Below, in pieces: positions 25,467 to 33,544 of a stretch of DNA of 64,000 bases (the stretch's first letter is position 1; each line of letters starts with the position of its first letter). A program made the translations under genes and the position numbers. This stretch comes from TMED8 sp038125725 (GTDB lineage: Bacteria > Pseudomonadota > Alphaproteobacteria > Rhodospirillales > Casp-alpha2). Under the pieces are notes generated by a model. The model was not told the DNA's origin. It ran no database searches and saw only the letters and a program-made list of their open reading frames with translations. The DNA is taken from the NCBI GenBank assembly GCA_038125725.1, contig JAYPEK010000006.1:67068-131067 (forward strand), read 5' to 3'.

Positions 25467-26678
25467 CAGCCAGCCGTCCGCGAACCCGACCGTGGATAGG
25501 CCGACCAGCTTGCGCACGGGCTCCAGCGCGCGTTCCAGCCGCGCCATGCGGCCTTTTCCAAACTCGATTCCGGGCTCGGGCCAGAGTGCGCCGATGCGGA
25601 GCTGGTCGTCGGCGCGTTCGGCTTTCATGTCCAGCCGGCCGATCATCCGTTCGCCCTCCAGCAGCGGGAAGATGTAGTAGCCGTATTGTCGCTTCGGTGC
25701 CGGCACGAAGATCTCGATGCGGTAATCGAAATCGAACAGGTGCTTCAATCGTTTGCGGTCGCGGATGACGGGGTCGAAGGGGTTGAGGATGCGCAGCCTG
25801 TCGGTCGGTTTCGGCGCCTCGGCAAGGCGCGCTTCGATATCGGCAAAAGCGAAGAGTTTGCGCGGCGGCGCGCCGCCCGCACCATGCACCCGAACTTCGA
25901 CGATATCGGTGCCGAGGCGCTCGTCGCACCAGGCTTTGGCTTCCGCCGCCGTGACATTGCCCCAATAGCCGGCGATCTCGCCGGCGGTGCCGAAGCCGAG
26001 ACGTTTCAGCGCCTCGCGGCAGGACCAATCGATATAATCGTCCGTTGAAAATTCAGTTCCAAGATATGCGCCCGGGATGACCTGCTCCGTCAGGGCGTAG
26101 GCCTTCTGGAAACCGCGCCGGTGGCAGATGCAAAGCCCGCCCGTGCGCCAATGATATTCGAGCGCCGTCCGCGACGGTTTCCAGTTCCACCATTCACGAT
26201 CGCTTCCGGCGTCGGGGGGATCGCGGTGCTTCGACATTTCGCGCGACGTGATCGGCCCGTTGTCGGCGGCGTGCGCCAGCACGTGGTCCAGTTCCTTGCG
26301 GTAATCCGAACCGTGCCAATCGGCCCAGCGCCGGGTCAGGCGCGCCCGTTCGCGCTCGAAGCGGCATTTCCACATCGGGAAGAACTCGACCGGCAGGATG
26401 GAGGCGTCGTGCGTCCAGTTTTCGAACAGTGCGCGATCGGTTTCGATCAGGCGAAGCAGGTCCTTCTGCCGGTAGCCATCCCAGCGGCTGGCCAGGATCA
26501 TGTGATGGGCGCGCTCGACCCACTGGATGGAATCGACCTGCACGAAGCCGAGTTTCCGGATCAGCTCCAACAGGCCCGCGCGCCCCAGCCGCCGACGCGG
26601 GTTCGCCGCCAGGCCCTGCAGATCGAGCACCAGTCGGCGCGCCTGGCTGGCGGAGATATCGAGGAGCTGCTCGGTCAT
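25452..26678 (-). CDS. YcaQ/AlkZ-type winged-helix DNA glycosylase
   Basis: The 408-residue protein belongs to the HTH_42 family, whose characterised members YcaQ and AlkZ remove interstrand crosslink and bulky alkyl lesions from DNA. The catalytic QxD motif of the YcaQ branch is present: Q47-V-D49 in FVQVDSIQWVERAHH. Tandem winged-helix segments follow and the beta-rich C-terminal domain ends in FADGWLRRPV. The length matches YcaQ. It diverges from the PanE-like gene across 207 bases. Confidence 0.85.
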   Translation of the reverse strand: MTEQLLDISASQARRLVLDLQGLAANPRRRLGRAGLLELIRKLGFVQVDSIQWVERAHHMILASRWDGYRQKDLLRLIETDRALFENWTHDASILPVEFFPMWKCRFERERARLTRRWADWHGSDYRKELDHVLAHAADNGPITSREMSKHRDPPDAGSDREWWNWKPSRTALEYHWRTGGLCICHRRGFQKAYALTEQVIPGAYLGTEFSTDDYIDWSCREALKRLGFGTAGEIAGYWGNVTAAEAKAWCDERLGTDIVEVRVHGAGGAPPRKLFAFADIEARLAEAPKPTDRLRILNPFDPVIRDRKRLKHLFDFDYRIEIFVPAPKRQYGYYIFPLLEGERMIGRLDMKAERADDQLRIGALWPEPGIEFGKGRMARLERALEPVRKLVGLSTVGFADGWLRRPV

Positions 26679-26810
26679 GGCTGGTGATCGAACCCTTGCC
26701 AGGGCGGAGAGTCAATCGGCCTGCCCGACCGCGCTTCCGCTGCCTATCGCCAGTCCGCAGATGGGCATGCGGATGAAAGGCTTGCAACGCCCGCCCGATG
26801 CCGTCATTAC

Positions 26811-26830
26811 ATATTCAAATTGTAGAATAT
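26811..26830. promoter_or_regulatory. ATATTC-N8-GAATAT palindrome upstream of the PanE-like gene
   Basis: ATATTC at 26811-26816 and GAATAT at 26825-26830 form a perfect six-base inverted repeat with an eight-base spacer. The core is the same ATTC-N8-GAAT as in the tusA promoter. It lies 55 bases before the ATG at 26886, in an AT-rich island, so it would overlap or abut the promoter of that gene. Confidence 0.5.
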
Positions 26831-26885
26831 AAGTGCCCGTTCAAGGGTGCGGGGCCCACACGTTCTGACTGAAGAGACACGGTAA

Positions 26886-27938
26886 ATGGCACATAACATT
26901 CTCATTCTCGGCGCTTCCTACGGATCGCTGCTCGGCACCAAGCTGTTGATGGCCGGGCACGACGTGACCCTGGTATGCCGGCGCAAGACCGCTGAGTTGA
27001 TCAACGCCGAGGGCACCGAGGTGCGCATCAAGCTGAAGGGCGAGGACGAGCACCGCTCGATCCGCTCCAAGGACCTGCCCGGTACCTTGACTGCCAAGAC
27101 CCCGCAGGAAGTGGACGCGACCCAGTACGACATGGTCGGCCTCGCCATGCAGGAGCCGCAGTACGCGCACCACACGCTGCGCACGGTCTTGATCCGCATC
27201 GCCGAGGAGCGCATTCCCTGCCTGTCGATCATGAACATGCCGCCGCTCACGTTCCTGAAGCGCATTCCCGGCCTCGATACCTCGAAGCTTGGCGCCAGCT
27301 ACACCGATCCCTCCGTTTGGGACCGCTTCGATCCCGACTTCATGACGCTTTGCAGCCCCGACCCGCAGGCCTTCCGTCCGCCGGAAGAGGGGGGCAACGT
27401 GCTGCACGTGGGCCTGCCGACCAATTTCAAGGCGGCGCGTTTCGCCGACGAGAAATCCAACGAGATCCTCAAGCAGCTCGAAGCCGACATCGCCGCCGTG
27501 ACGCTGGATGGCAATGACGTGCCTGTGAAGCTCCGGGTCTACGAATCGATCTTCGTGCCGCTGGCCAAGTGGAGCATGCTGCTGACCGGCAACTACCGCT
27601 GCATCACCCGCTCCGACCCGCGTTCCATCCGCGACGCCGTGCACACGGACCTGGCAAAGTCCAAGTCGATCTATGAATTCGTCGACGGTCTAGCGCAGAA
27701 GCTCGGCGCCGATCCCGCCGACTCGGTGCCGTTCGAGAAATACGCCAAGGCGGCCGAGAGCTTGTTGAAGCCCTCATCCGCGGCGCGCGCGGTGGCCGCC
27801 GGCGCGCCCTTCATCGAACGCGTCGATGTGCTGGTGCAGTTGATCGCCCAGGACCTGGGGCTGAACAACCCCGAGATCGACGAGACCGTGTACATCGTCG
27901 ACGACCAACTCGGCGCCAACGATCCGCTGTCGCGCTGA
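26886..27938 (+). CDS. Ketopantoate reductase-like (ApbA/PanE fold) oxidoreductase
   Basis: The 350-residue protein starts with a Rossmann fold (ILILGASYGSLLGTKLLMAG) in which the usual G-x-G-x-x-G is replaced by GASYGS. A C-terminal helical domain has KWSMLLTGNYRC, close to the conserved K-x-x-x-N of 2-dehydropantoate 2-reductases. It is about 50 residues longer than PanE and the substrate is likely different, so I give no symbol. Its 3' end overlaps the convergent PilZ frame by 165 bases, and a palindrome of sulfur-regulator type precedes it. Confidence 0.72.
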   Translation: MAHNILILGASYGSLLGTKLLMAGHDVTLVCRRKTAELINAEGTEVRIKLKGEDEHRSIRSKDLPGTLTAKTPQEVDATQYDMVGLAMQEPQYAHHTLRTVLIRIAEERIPCLSIMNMPPLTFLKRIPGLDTSKLGASYTDPSVWDRFDPDFMTLCSPDPQAFRPPEEGGNVLHVGLPTNFKAARFADEKSNEILKQLEADIAAVTLDGNDVPVKLRVYESIFVPLAKWSMLLTGNYRCITRSDPRSIRDAVHTDLAKSKSIYEFVDGLAQKLGADPADSVPFEKYAKAAESLLKPSSAARAVAAGAPFIERVDVLVQLIAQDLGLNNPEIDETVYIVDDQLGANDPLSR

Positions 27939-28220
27939 ACTGGCTTCGTCTCCGTAATTGTCGAAGTTGACGGCGAAGCCGCTGTCGTAGTGGCGGATGA
28001 CCCGCGCCGGCCGGTTCTTGAGGCTGGCCGACCGCACGTCCACGCCCTGGCCGATGTCCAGGCGGACCGGGTCCGTGCCTTCCAGGTTGAACTCGATGGC
28101 AGCTCCGCTTTCCGACACATCGGTGACGACGCCATCCGAGACGCCACCGTCGGCGACGATGGTCGCCGGTTCGTTCACCGGAATGCGTTCATGGCGGCGG
28201 CCGCTGTCGGTCATGGACAA
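27774..28220 (-). CDS. PilZ-domain protein, convergently overlapping its neighbour
   Basis: PilZ domains bind cyclic di-GMP. Residues 8-92 show the family pattern: RRHERIPVNEPATIV (the arginines of the RxxxR motif), then VTDVSESGAAIEF matching D/N-x-S-x-x-G, and a closing strand DSGFAVNFDNY. The ~50 residues after that run antisense inside the PanE-like gene and have no domain similarity, so the reading frame probably lost an earlier stop. It follows the DyP gene by 39 bases on the same strand. The effector partner is unknown. Confidence 0.8.
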   Translation of the reverse strand: MSMTDSGRRHERIPVNEPATIVADGGVSDGVVTDVSESGAAIEFNLEGTDPVRLDIGQGVDVRSASLKNRPARVIRHYDSGFAVNFDNYGDEASSARQRIVGAELVVDDVHGLVDLGVVQPQVLGDQLHQHIDAFDEGRAGGHRARRG

Positions 28221-28259
28221 ATCCTATCCGGTTCCGCTGATACCAAGCTGTGATCGCCG

Positions 28260-29153
28260 TTACAGGGCATCCAGAACGGTTGCCGTCGGCGCGAAGAAAT
28301 AGGAGCCGGTCTTGGCGTCGGAGAAATCCGTCAGGTGATCGTATTCGCCGTCACCGGTGAGGCCGAACATGCTCCGGAGCGTGTTGTCGAAACGGCTGAT
28401 GTCGCAGGTGAAGCCCAGGAAATAGAGGCCGTGCTCGCCGGCGATGCCATAAGGGACGGAGCGGCGGTACATCTTCTGGGCGACGCCGTCGATCTTCAAA
28501 TCGGTGCGGCTGACGTGCGACCATGGCGGCTGCGCGTCGCCCTCAAGCTCGATGCTGTCGGGTTTTGTTCGGCCGAACACCTGTTCCTGGTCGTGGACGG
28601 ATAGGGTGTTGAAGCTCTCCAGGTCATGTACCCATTTCTGGCCCAAGACGAAGGCGCCGCCGGCGCCGGGCTGGCCCGACGGCACTAGGGCGGCTTCCAG
28701 GCGCAGTTCCTCTGTCTTCGGGTTGGCGCTGCCGTCGATGAAGCCGGTAATGTCGCGGGCGTCGTGGTACATGAAGCCGGAGATATCCAGCGACACGTCG
28801 GCGATGGAATCCATCGCCAGCGACACGCCGCGCATCAGGTCGAAGACGTCGTCGCGCTCGGGCCCGTGAATCCAGAACCAGACGTCGCGTTGGGTCGCCG
28901 GCGCGGCGTGGCGCGGGCCGTTGAGGGGATCGAACGGCCTTAGGCCTTCCGGCACGTCGTTTGGCGCCAGCATCTTCATCGCATCGGGACCGAAGGCAAC
29001 GACCATGGCGCAGGGGCTGTCGGCGGCGGTGGCGCGAGCCTGCTTGATAGCTGCGGCCAACGCATCGGGGGCGGCGCCGGGCTTCAGGTCATATTCCAGG
29101 AGGTGATGGTGGCGGCTGCCTTCCCGGAAGATATCCTTTTGTGGATTGCCCAT
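28260..29153 (-). CDS. DyP-type heme peroxidase
   Basis: This 297-residue dye-decolourising peroxidase has the GFIDG motif at residues 137-141, with the catalytic aspartate D140; the proximal heme ligand is likely H213 in PWSHVSRTDL, and the distal arginine lies in YRRSVPYG. There is no signal or Tat sequence, so it is cytoplasmic or packed in an encapsulin-like shell, but no encapsulin gene or clear cargo tail is seen. It precedes the PilZ gene on the same strand and diverges from prfB. Confidence 0.92.
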   Translation of the reverse strand: MGNPQKDIFREGSRHHHLLEYDLKPGAAPDALAAAIKQARATAADSPCAMVVAFGPDAMKMLAPNDVPEGLRPFDPLNGPRHAAPATQRDVWFWIHGPERDDVFDLMRGVSLAMDSIADVSLDISGFMYHDARDITGFIDGSANPKTEELRLEAALVPSGQPGAGGAFVLGQKWVHDLESFNTLSVHDQEQVFGRTKPDSIELEGDAQPPWSHVSRTDLKIDGVAQKMYRRSVPYGIAGEHGLYFLGFTCDISRFDNTLRSMFGLTGDGEYDHLTDFSDAKTGSYFFAPTATVLDAL

Positions 29154-29316
29154 GTCGAAACTCTTTCCTGCGGTTGTCCGTTGCGCGCTCTGGCGACAGG
29201 AGTTTAGCGCGCTGATCGTAAATTGAAACCCGTGCGGCCTTGCATTTTCTCCGGCTTTGTCCTCTTATCGGCGCGCCGCCAACGGGCGGCGGAAAACCGA
29301 TACAAGACGACAGGCC

Positions 29317-30430
29317 ATGCGCGCAGAAATCGAAAATCTCGCCTCTGAAATCAAGCAGTCGATCGAACTGCTGAGGAGGCATCTTTGACTACGACCAAGC
29401 CAAACTCCGCCTCGAAGAACTGAATTCCCTCGCCGAGGATCCCGAGCTCTGGAACGATTCCGAGCGCGCCCAGGGCGTGATGCGTGAACGCACGCGCCTG
29501 GAACAGGGCCTCAAGGCTATCGACGACATGGAACGCGAGCTCTCCGACTCGCTCGAACTGATCGAGATGGGCGAGGCCGAGGACGACGCCGACGTCGTCG
29601 CCGAGGCGGAAGCCACGCTGAATACGGTCAAGGAACAGGCCGCCAAGGCGGAACTGGAGACGCTGTTGTCCGGCGAGGCCGACGCCAACGATTGCTACGT
29701 GGAAGTGCATGCCGGCGCCGGCGGCACCGAGGCCCAGGACTGGGCCGAGATGCTTCTGCGCATGTATTCGCGCTGGTGCGAGGCGCACGACTACAAGGTC
29801 GAGTGGCTGGAAGAGAGCCCAGGTGAAGAGGCCGGCATCAAGTCGGCGACCATCAAGGTCTCTGGCCACAACGCCTATGGCTGGCTGAAGACGGAATCGG
29901 GCGTGCACCGCCTGGTGCGCATTTCGCCCTACGATTCCAGCGCGCGCCGCCATACCTCGTTCTCGTCCGCTTGGGTCTATCCGGTGATCGACGACACCAT
30001 CGAGGTGGCGATCGAGGACAAGGACCTGCGCGTCGACACCTACCGCGCGTCCGGCGCCGGCGGCCAGCACGTCAACAAGACCGACAGCGCCATCCGCATC
30101 ACCCACCTGCCGACCGGCATCGTCGTGCAATGCCAGAACGACCGCTCCCAGCACAAGAACCGCGCCCAGGCGATGAGCATGTTGAAGGCGCGTCTCTATG
30201 AGGCCGAGTTGCAAAAGCGCGAAGAGGCCGCCCAGGCCGAGCACGACGCCAAGACCGACATCGGCTGGGGCCACCAGATCCGTTCCTACGTGCTGCAGCC
30301 CTACCAGATGGTCAAGGACCTGCGCACCGAGGTGGAGACGTCGAACACCGGCGCGGTGCTGGACGGCGATCTCGACGAATTCATGGCCGCCGCCCTGGCG
30401 CTTCGGGTGCATTCCGGCGACGAGGCGTGA
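29317..30430 (+). CDS. prfB: Peptide chain release factor 2, expressed by programmed +1 frameshift
   Basis: RF2 reads UAA and UGA. Translation starts at ATG 29317 and meets an in-frame TGA at 29386 after 23 codons; shifting +1 at the CTT codon continues as DYDQAKLRLEELNS and on to TGA 30428-30430, 370 residues in all. The GGQ motif is GAGGQHVNKTDSAIRITH near residue 250. The stop-codon reading tripeptide appears as SPY (ISPYDSSARRHTSF) instead of the SPF of E. coli. The gene overlaps the acetyltransferase start by GTGA. The usual mrcA-prfB neighbourhood is interrupted here by five genes. Confidence 0.96.
29374..29388 (+). promoter_or_regulatory. prfB recoding site: internal Shine-Dalgarno plus CTT-TGA-C
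   Basis: AGGAGG at 29374-29379, then CAT, then CTT TGA C at 29383-29389: this is the classic arrangement in which low RF2 leads to slippage from CTT to TTT at the weak TGA-C stop, so RF2 controls its own synthesis. All three elements are present at the correct spacing. Confidence 0.95.
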
Positions 30431-30933
30431 GAGTCCGCCGCTTTCTTGAAGCCGACGCCGATGCCGTTCGGGCGCTCTTCATCCGGGTCAACCGATTGCT
30501 GGCGCCCGATCACATGAAGGATGCCTTCGAGGGCTATATCGCGTCCTCCATCGCCGATCAAATGGGCCGCGTCACGGACTACTACGCCGACAAGGGCGGC
30601 AGTTTCTGGGTGGCGGAGATCGACGGCCAACTGGTCGGCATGTTCGGGCTGGAACCTTCCGCTCCGGAGGCCATGGAACTCCGGCGCATGTACGTGGACC
30701 CGGATTACCGCCGCCGGGGCATCGCCCGATTGATGCTCGAAGCGGCGGAGGATCATTGCCGCAGCGTCGGCTGCCGGCGCCTCGATCTCTCGACTTCCGA
30801 AGTGCAGCCCGACGCACTCGCCTTCTACCGGGCGTCCGGCTACGTCCAGGTCCGCGAAGAGGTGGCTGAAGCCGCCTCCAACAAGACCATCGGCGGCGGC
30901 ATCCGGCGCTATCATTTCGAGAAGATGTTGTAG
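30427..30933 (+). CDS. GNAT-family N-acetyltransferase
   Basis: The 168-residue protein has the GNAT fold: an acetyl-CoA site in YVDPDYRRRGIARLMLEAAE (R-x-x-G-x-A, near residues 92-111) and a substrate-side strand before it. Its GTG start overlaps the prfB stop by GTGA, so translation is coupled. Ribosome-linked GNATs are common, but there is no evidence for the target here. Confidence 0.85.
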   Translation: MRVRRFLEADADAVRALFIRVNRLLAPDHMKDAFEGYIASSIADQMGRVTDYYADKGGSFWVAEIDGQLVGMFGLEPSAPEAMELRRMYVDPDYRRRGIARLMLEAAEDHCRSVGCRRLDLSTSEVQPDALAFYRASGYVQVREEVAEAASNKTIGGGIRRYHFEKML

Positions 30934-31002
30934 CCGGGCTTTTTCGGGCCTGCCGAAGCCCAGGAGGCCGTTCTGGCCTCGCTGGTCTCGGGGAGTCACG
31001 TC

Positions 31003-31305
31003 TTAGGAGACGTGGGTCGTGCTGGTGGTGGCGCGCCAGGACCAGTGGTTCCAATGATCGGCGATGGCGGAACGGTGCAGGGTGGTGGGCCTGGGCATCT
31101 CCAGGTCGGTGGTCGGCTTGTGGCTGACGGGCTCCGAGGCCGAGGCGGGCATCCGTTCGTCGACAACGCGCGCGATGTCGGCGCGGTCGATGCCGATGTC
31201 GTAGAGCAGATAATCGCCGAGTTCGGAGAGATGACGAATGGCTTCGCGCCGTTCGTGCCAACGCATGAGCCGGCGATAAAGGTCGTGAATGAGCGGAAGA
31301 AACAT
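31003..31305 (-). CDS. Small DUF1127 protein
   Basis: The 100-residue protein begins with the DUF1127 core HDLYRRLMRWHERREAIRHL and LGDYLLYDIGIDRADI, a short arginine-rich helical module seen in many alphaproteobacteria. Known short members affect RNA turnover and phosphate or stress responses. The C-terminal 50 residues are rich in serine, threonine and histidine and not conserved in the family. Start ATG 31305 has GGGGA upstream. It diverges from a WYL regulator with an operator pair between them, so it is a likely target. Confidence 0.8.
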   Translation of the reverse strand: MFLPLIHDLYRRLMRWHERREAIRHLSELGDYLLYDIGIDRADIARVVDERMPASASEPVSHKPTTDLEMPRPTTLHRSAIADHWNHWSWRATTSTTHVS

Positions 31306-31362
31306 GGTTCGGGTCCCCTTGGCGGTGCTGATTTCGATGTTCCCAACATACCGAGAGCCTGC

Positions 31363-31378
31363 TGACACCATGGTGTCA
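31363..31378. promoter_or_regulatory. Perfect 16-base palindrome TGACA-N6-TGTCA, candidate operator 1
   Basis: TGACACCATGGTGTCA is a perfect palindrome located 58 bases from the DUF1127 start and 82 bases before the WYL regulator. It forms a pair with a second TGACA/TGTCA repeat about 43 bases away, four helical turns. Confidence 0.65.
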
Positions 31379-31405
31379 GGAGGGGTTTGCTATACCCGCC
31401 ACTCA

Positions 31406-31420
31406 TGACAGATAGTGTCA
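31406..31420. promoter_or_regulatory. TGACA-N5-TGTCA inverted repeat, candidate operator 2
   Basis: TGACA at 31406-31410 and TGTCA at 31416-31420 repeat the half-sites of the 31363 palindrome, here with a five-base spacer. It lies 39 bases before the WYL regulator's start. Confidence 0.6.
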
Positions 31421-31459
31421 GGAAGTCGGAACCGAAGCGGTTGAGACAGGGGGAACGCC

Positions 31460-32146
31460 ATGCGGCGCGCCGACAGATTGTTCGAGATCATCCAGATTCT
31501 CAGGCGCCGCAAGCTGGTGCGCGCCCAGGACCTGGCGGAAAAGCTGGAGGTCTCGGAACGCACCATCTACCGCGACGTGCGCGACCTGATGGCGTCGGGG
31601 GTGCCCATCGACGGCGAGGCCGGTGTCGGCTACATCCTGCGCGGCGGCTACGACCTGCCGCCGGTGATGTTTAGCGAACAGGAAATCGAGGCCTTGGTGC
31701 TGGGCGCGCGCATCGTCCAGGCCTGGGCCGATCCGAAATTGGCCGCCGCCGCCGAGGACGTGCTGGCCAAGGTGGAATCCGTCATTCCCGACCGGCTGCG
31801 CCTGCACATGGCGGAAACGGCGCTGCTGGCGCCGGCCGATCACCTGGCCGAGCCGATCACCATCGATCCGGGCGAGTTGCGCGCCGCCATCCGGGCCCGC
31901 CGCAAGGTGCATTTCGGCTACCGCGACGCGGAAGGGCAGGTGACGGAACGCGCCGCTGGGCCGCTCGGCATGGCGTTCTTCGGACCGGTATGGATTTTGG
32001 CGTCCTGGTGCGAACTGCGCCAAGGCTTCCGCTCGTTCCGGCTCGACCGCATGAGCGAGCTTCGGGTGCTGGGCGAAACCTTCGATCCCGAGCCCGACCG
32101 CACCATCGACGACTTCCTCTCCAGCGGCTGGGTCAAGCGCTCGTAG
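31460..32146 (+). CDS. YafY-type transcriptional regulator (HTH_11 plus WYL)
   Basis: The 228-residue protein has an N-terminal winged helix (ADRLFEIIQILRRRKLVRAQ with recognition helix SERTIYRDVRDL) and a C-terminal WYL domain (HFGYRDAEGQVTERAAGPLG then WILASWCELRQGFRSFRLDRM), in which the W-Y-L triplet is degenerate. WYL domains sense ligands, often nucleic acids or nucleotides. It probably controls itself and the divergent DUF1127 gene through the paired TGACA/TGTCA palindromes between them. The ATG has GGGGGAACGCC upstream. Confidence 0.87.
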   Translation: MRRADRLFEIIQILRRRKLVRAQDLAEKLEVSERTIYRDVRDLMASGVPIDGEAGVGYILRGGYDLPPVMFSEQEIEALVLGARIVQAWADPKLAAAAEDVLAKVESVIPDRLRLHMAETALLAPADHLAEPITIDPGELRAAIRARRKVHFGYRDAEGQVTERAAGPLGMAFFGPVWILASWCELRQGFRSFRLDRMSELRVLGETFDPEPDRTIDDFLSSGWVKRS

Positions 32147-32150
32147 GCGC

Positions 32151-32867
32151 TCAGTTGCCCAGCAGCGGGCTTCGCAGGTCTTTCTTGATGATCACCAGCC
32201 GGAAGACAAAGACCGCCACCAGCACCACCCCAATGGAGCCGATGATATAGGTGAAGCTGTGGCCGACGACGTTGGCCAGCGCCAACAGCCCGACCAGTGC
32301 CAGGCCGCCGATGGCAGCGACCTCCTCGTAAAGCTCGCCCTTCAACACGTCCGATTCCCGCGCCAGCACGATATCGCTGAGGATGCCGCCGCCAGCGCAG
32401 GTCATGGCCGCCAGGATCGGCGCCCAGAACCAGTCCAATTGCGCCACCAGCGCCACTTTAACGCCGATCACCGTGAACGCCGCCAAACCGACCGTGTCGA
32501 ACAGGTCCAGGAGCTTCTGCAGCAGTTCCTTCTTGCGCCCGGACGCCAGCACGGTCTTCGACAGCAGCGTGCCGACGATGACCACGCCAAAGACGATGTA
32601 AAGGTAGGTCGGGTCGTTGAAGATGAAGGGCGGGTGGCGGTCGCCGCCAACGATCACGTCGCGCAGCGTGCCGCCGCCGACGGCCGGAAGTGCCGTCAGC
32701 ATGAAGGCGCCGAAATAGTCGTAGCGGTGCTGATGCGCCTTCAGAAAGCCGGCGATGGCGAAGGCCAGGGTGCCGAGCAGGTCCAGGTAGTAGAACCAGC
32801 GCATGTTGACGACTTCTGAGAGGCTGTCGAGGACGACCGGAGTGAGAAAGAAGGTGGGTTCAGCCAT
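32151..32867 (-). CDS. TRIC-type cation channel family membrane protein (UPF0126)
   Basis: The 238-residue protein has about seven hydrophobic segments and two repeats of the UPF0126/TRIC module: ALPAVGGGTLRDVIVGG near residues 58-75 and MTCAGGGILSDIVLARE near 155-172, each with a glycine-rich turn and an acidic residue. Homologues form potassium-permeable channels. Its stop is four bases beyond the end of the WYL regulator and converges with it. It sits after an exonuclease-like gene on the same strand. Confidence 0.85.
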   Translation of the reverse strand: MAEPTFFLTPVVLDSLSEVVNMRWFYYLDLLGTLAFAIAGFLKAHQHRYDYFGAFMLTALPAVGGGTLRDVIVGGDRHPPFIFNDPTYLYIVFGVVIVGTLLSKTVLASGRKKELLQKLLDLFDTVGLAAFTVIGVKVALVAQLDWFWAPILAAMTCAGGGILSDIVLARESDVLKGELYEEVAAIGGLALVGLLALANVVGHSFTYIIGSIGVVLVAVFVFRLVIIKKDLRSPLLGN

Positions 32868-32891
32868 GGTTCGCTGGTTTCCCTTGGCCGC

Positions 32892-33413
32892 CTATCCGGC
32901 GTTTCCCTGGCGGGTTTCGGCCCAGGTCTTCTGGATCACCAGGGCGTCGAGGCTGGCGCGATGGCGTTTCTTTTCCATCTGCTCGAGGATGCCGTCCTTG
33001 GTGGCGTGCCAGATTTCCATCTGCTCCTCCGAAAGGATCATCTCCAGCGAACTGGTGGTGAATTGGGGCGCGATGCCGACGGCGTCGAACATTTTGCTGA
33101 TCCAGGGTTTGTCGACGACCCATCCGTCCGTGTAGACGGTCTTGTTCTGAAGCAACGCGTTGAGCTCGTTCGCCACCTCGTCCATCGGCTTGCCGTATTC
33201 CTCCAGGATGTCCCGGGAAACGCGGTGCACCTTTTCGGCGCTTTCGTCCCAATGGGTCCATTCGGGAGCCGGATGCACCAAGGTGCAGTACTTGTCGCCT
33301 TCCTCCAGCGCCAGCCCGATCTCGATGGGATAGCTGTCGGGGCCGAAGCCGGAAGCTTCGATGTCGATGATGATGGGAAGGGGGCGTTCGGCGTTGGTCA
33401 TGGCGGGGCGCAT
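32892..33413 (-). CDS. DEDD-type exonuclease-like protein
   Basis: The 173-residue protein resembles the DnaQ-like 3'-5' exonuclease fold: IIIDIEASGFGPDSYPIEIG near residue 14 holds the D-x-E motif, and RHRASLDALVIQKTW near the end holds an H-x4-D motif, as in DEDDh enzymes. The middle aspartate is less obvious (YTDGWVVDKPW is the likely site). It is short and free-standing, so DNA proofreading is not implied. Start ATG 33413 or 33401 are both possible. Confidence 0.65.
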   Translation of the reverse strand: MRPAMTNAERPLPIIIDIEASGFGPDSYPIEIGLALEEGDKYCTLVHPAPEWTHWDESAEKVHRVSRDILEEYGKPMDEVANELNALLQNKTVYTDGWVVDKPWISKMFDAVGIAPQFTTSSLEMILSEEQMEIWHATKDGILEQMEKKRHRASLDALVIQKTWAETRQGNAG

Positions 33414-33544
33414 CCGTCGGTTTTGCGGGCCTGTCTTGGCGCTCGGGCCTGCCTACATAACACAGATGCATTGCCAGGGGAAAAGCCTATGGGTATTTTC
33501 CGGCCCCATTCCTGCCCCATACCCGATTGACGACGGATTGCACC

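Noticed and set aside
29386..29388. The in-frame TGA in prfB read as a broken gene
   Set aside because: The AGGAGG and CTT-TGA-C are at the standard recoding spacing and the rest of RF2 is intact, so this is regulation, not damage.
30964..31014. Two short hairpins (30964-30980 and 30997-31014) as a terminator
   Set aside because: Neither has a U-tract and the second overlaps the DUF1127 end; too weak to list.
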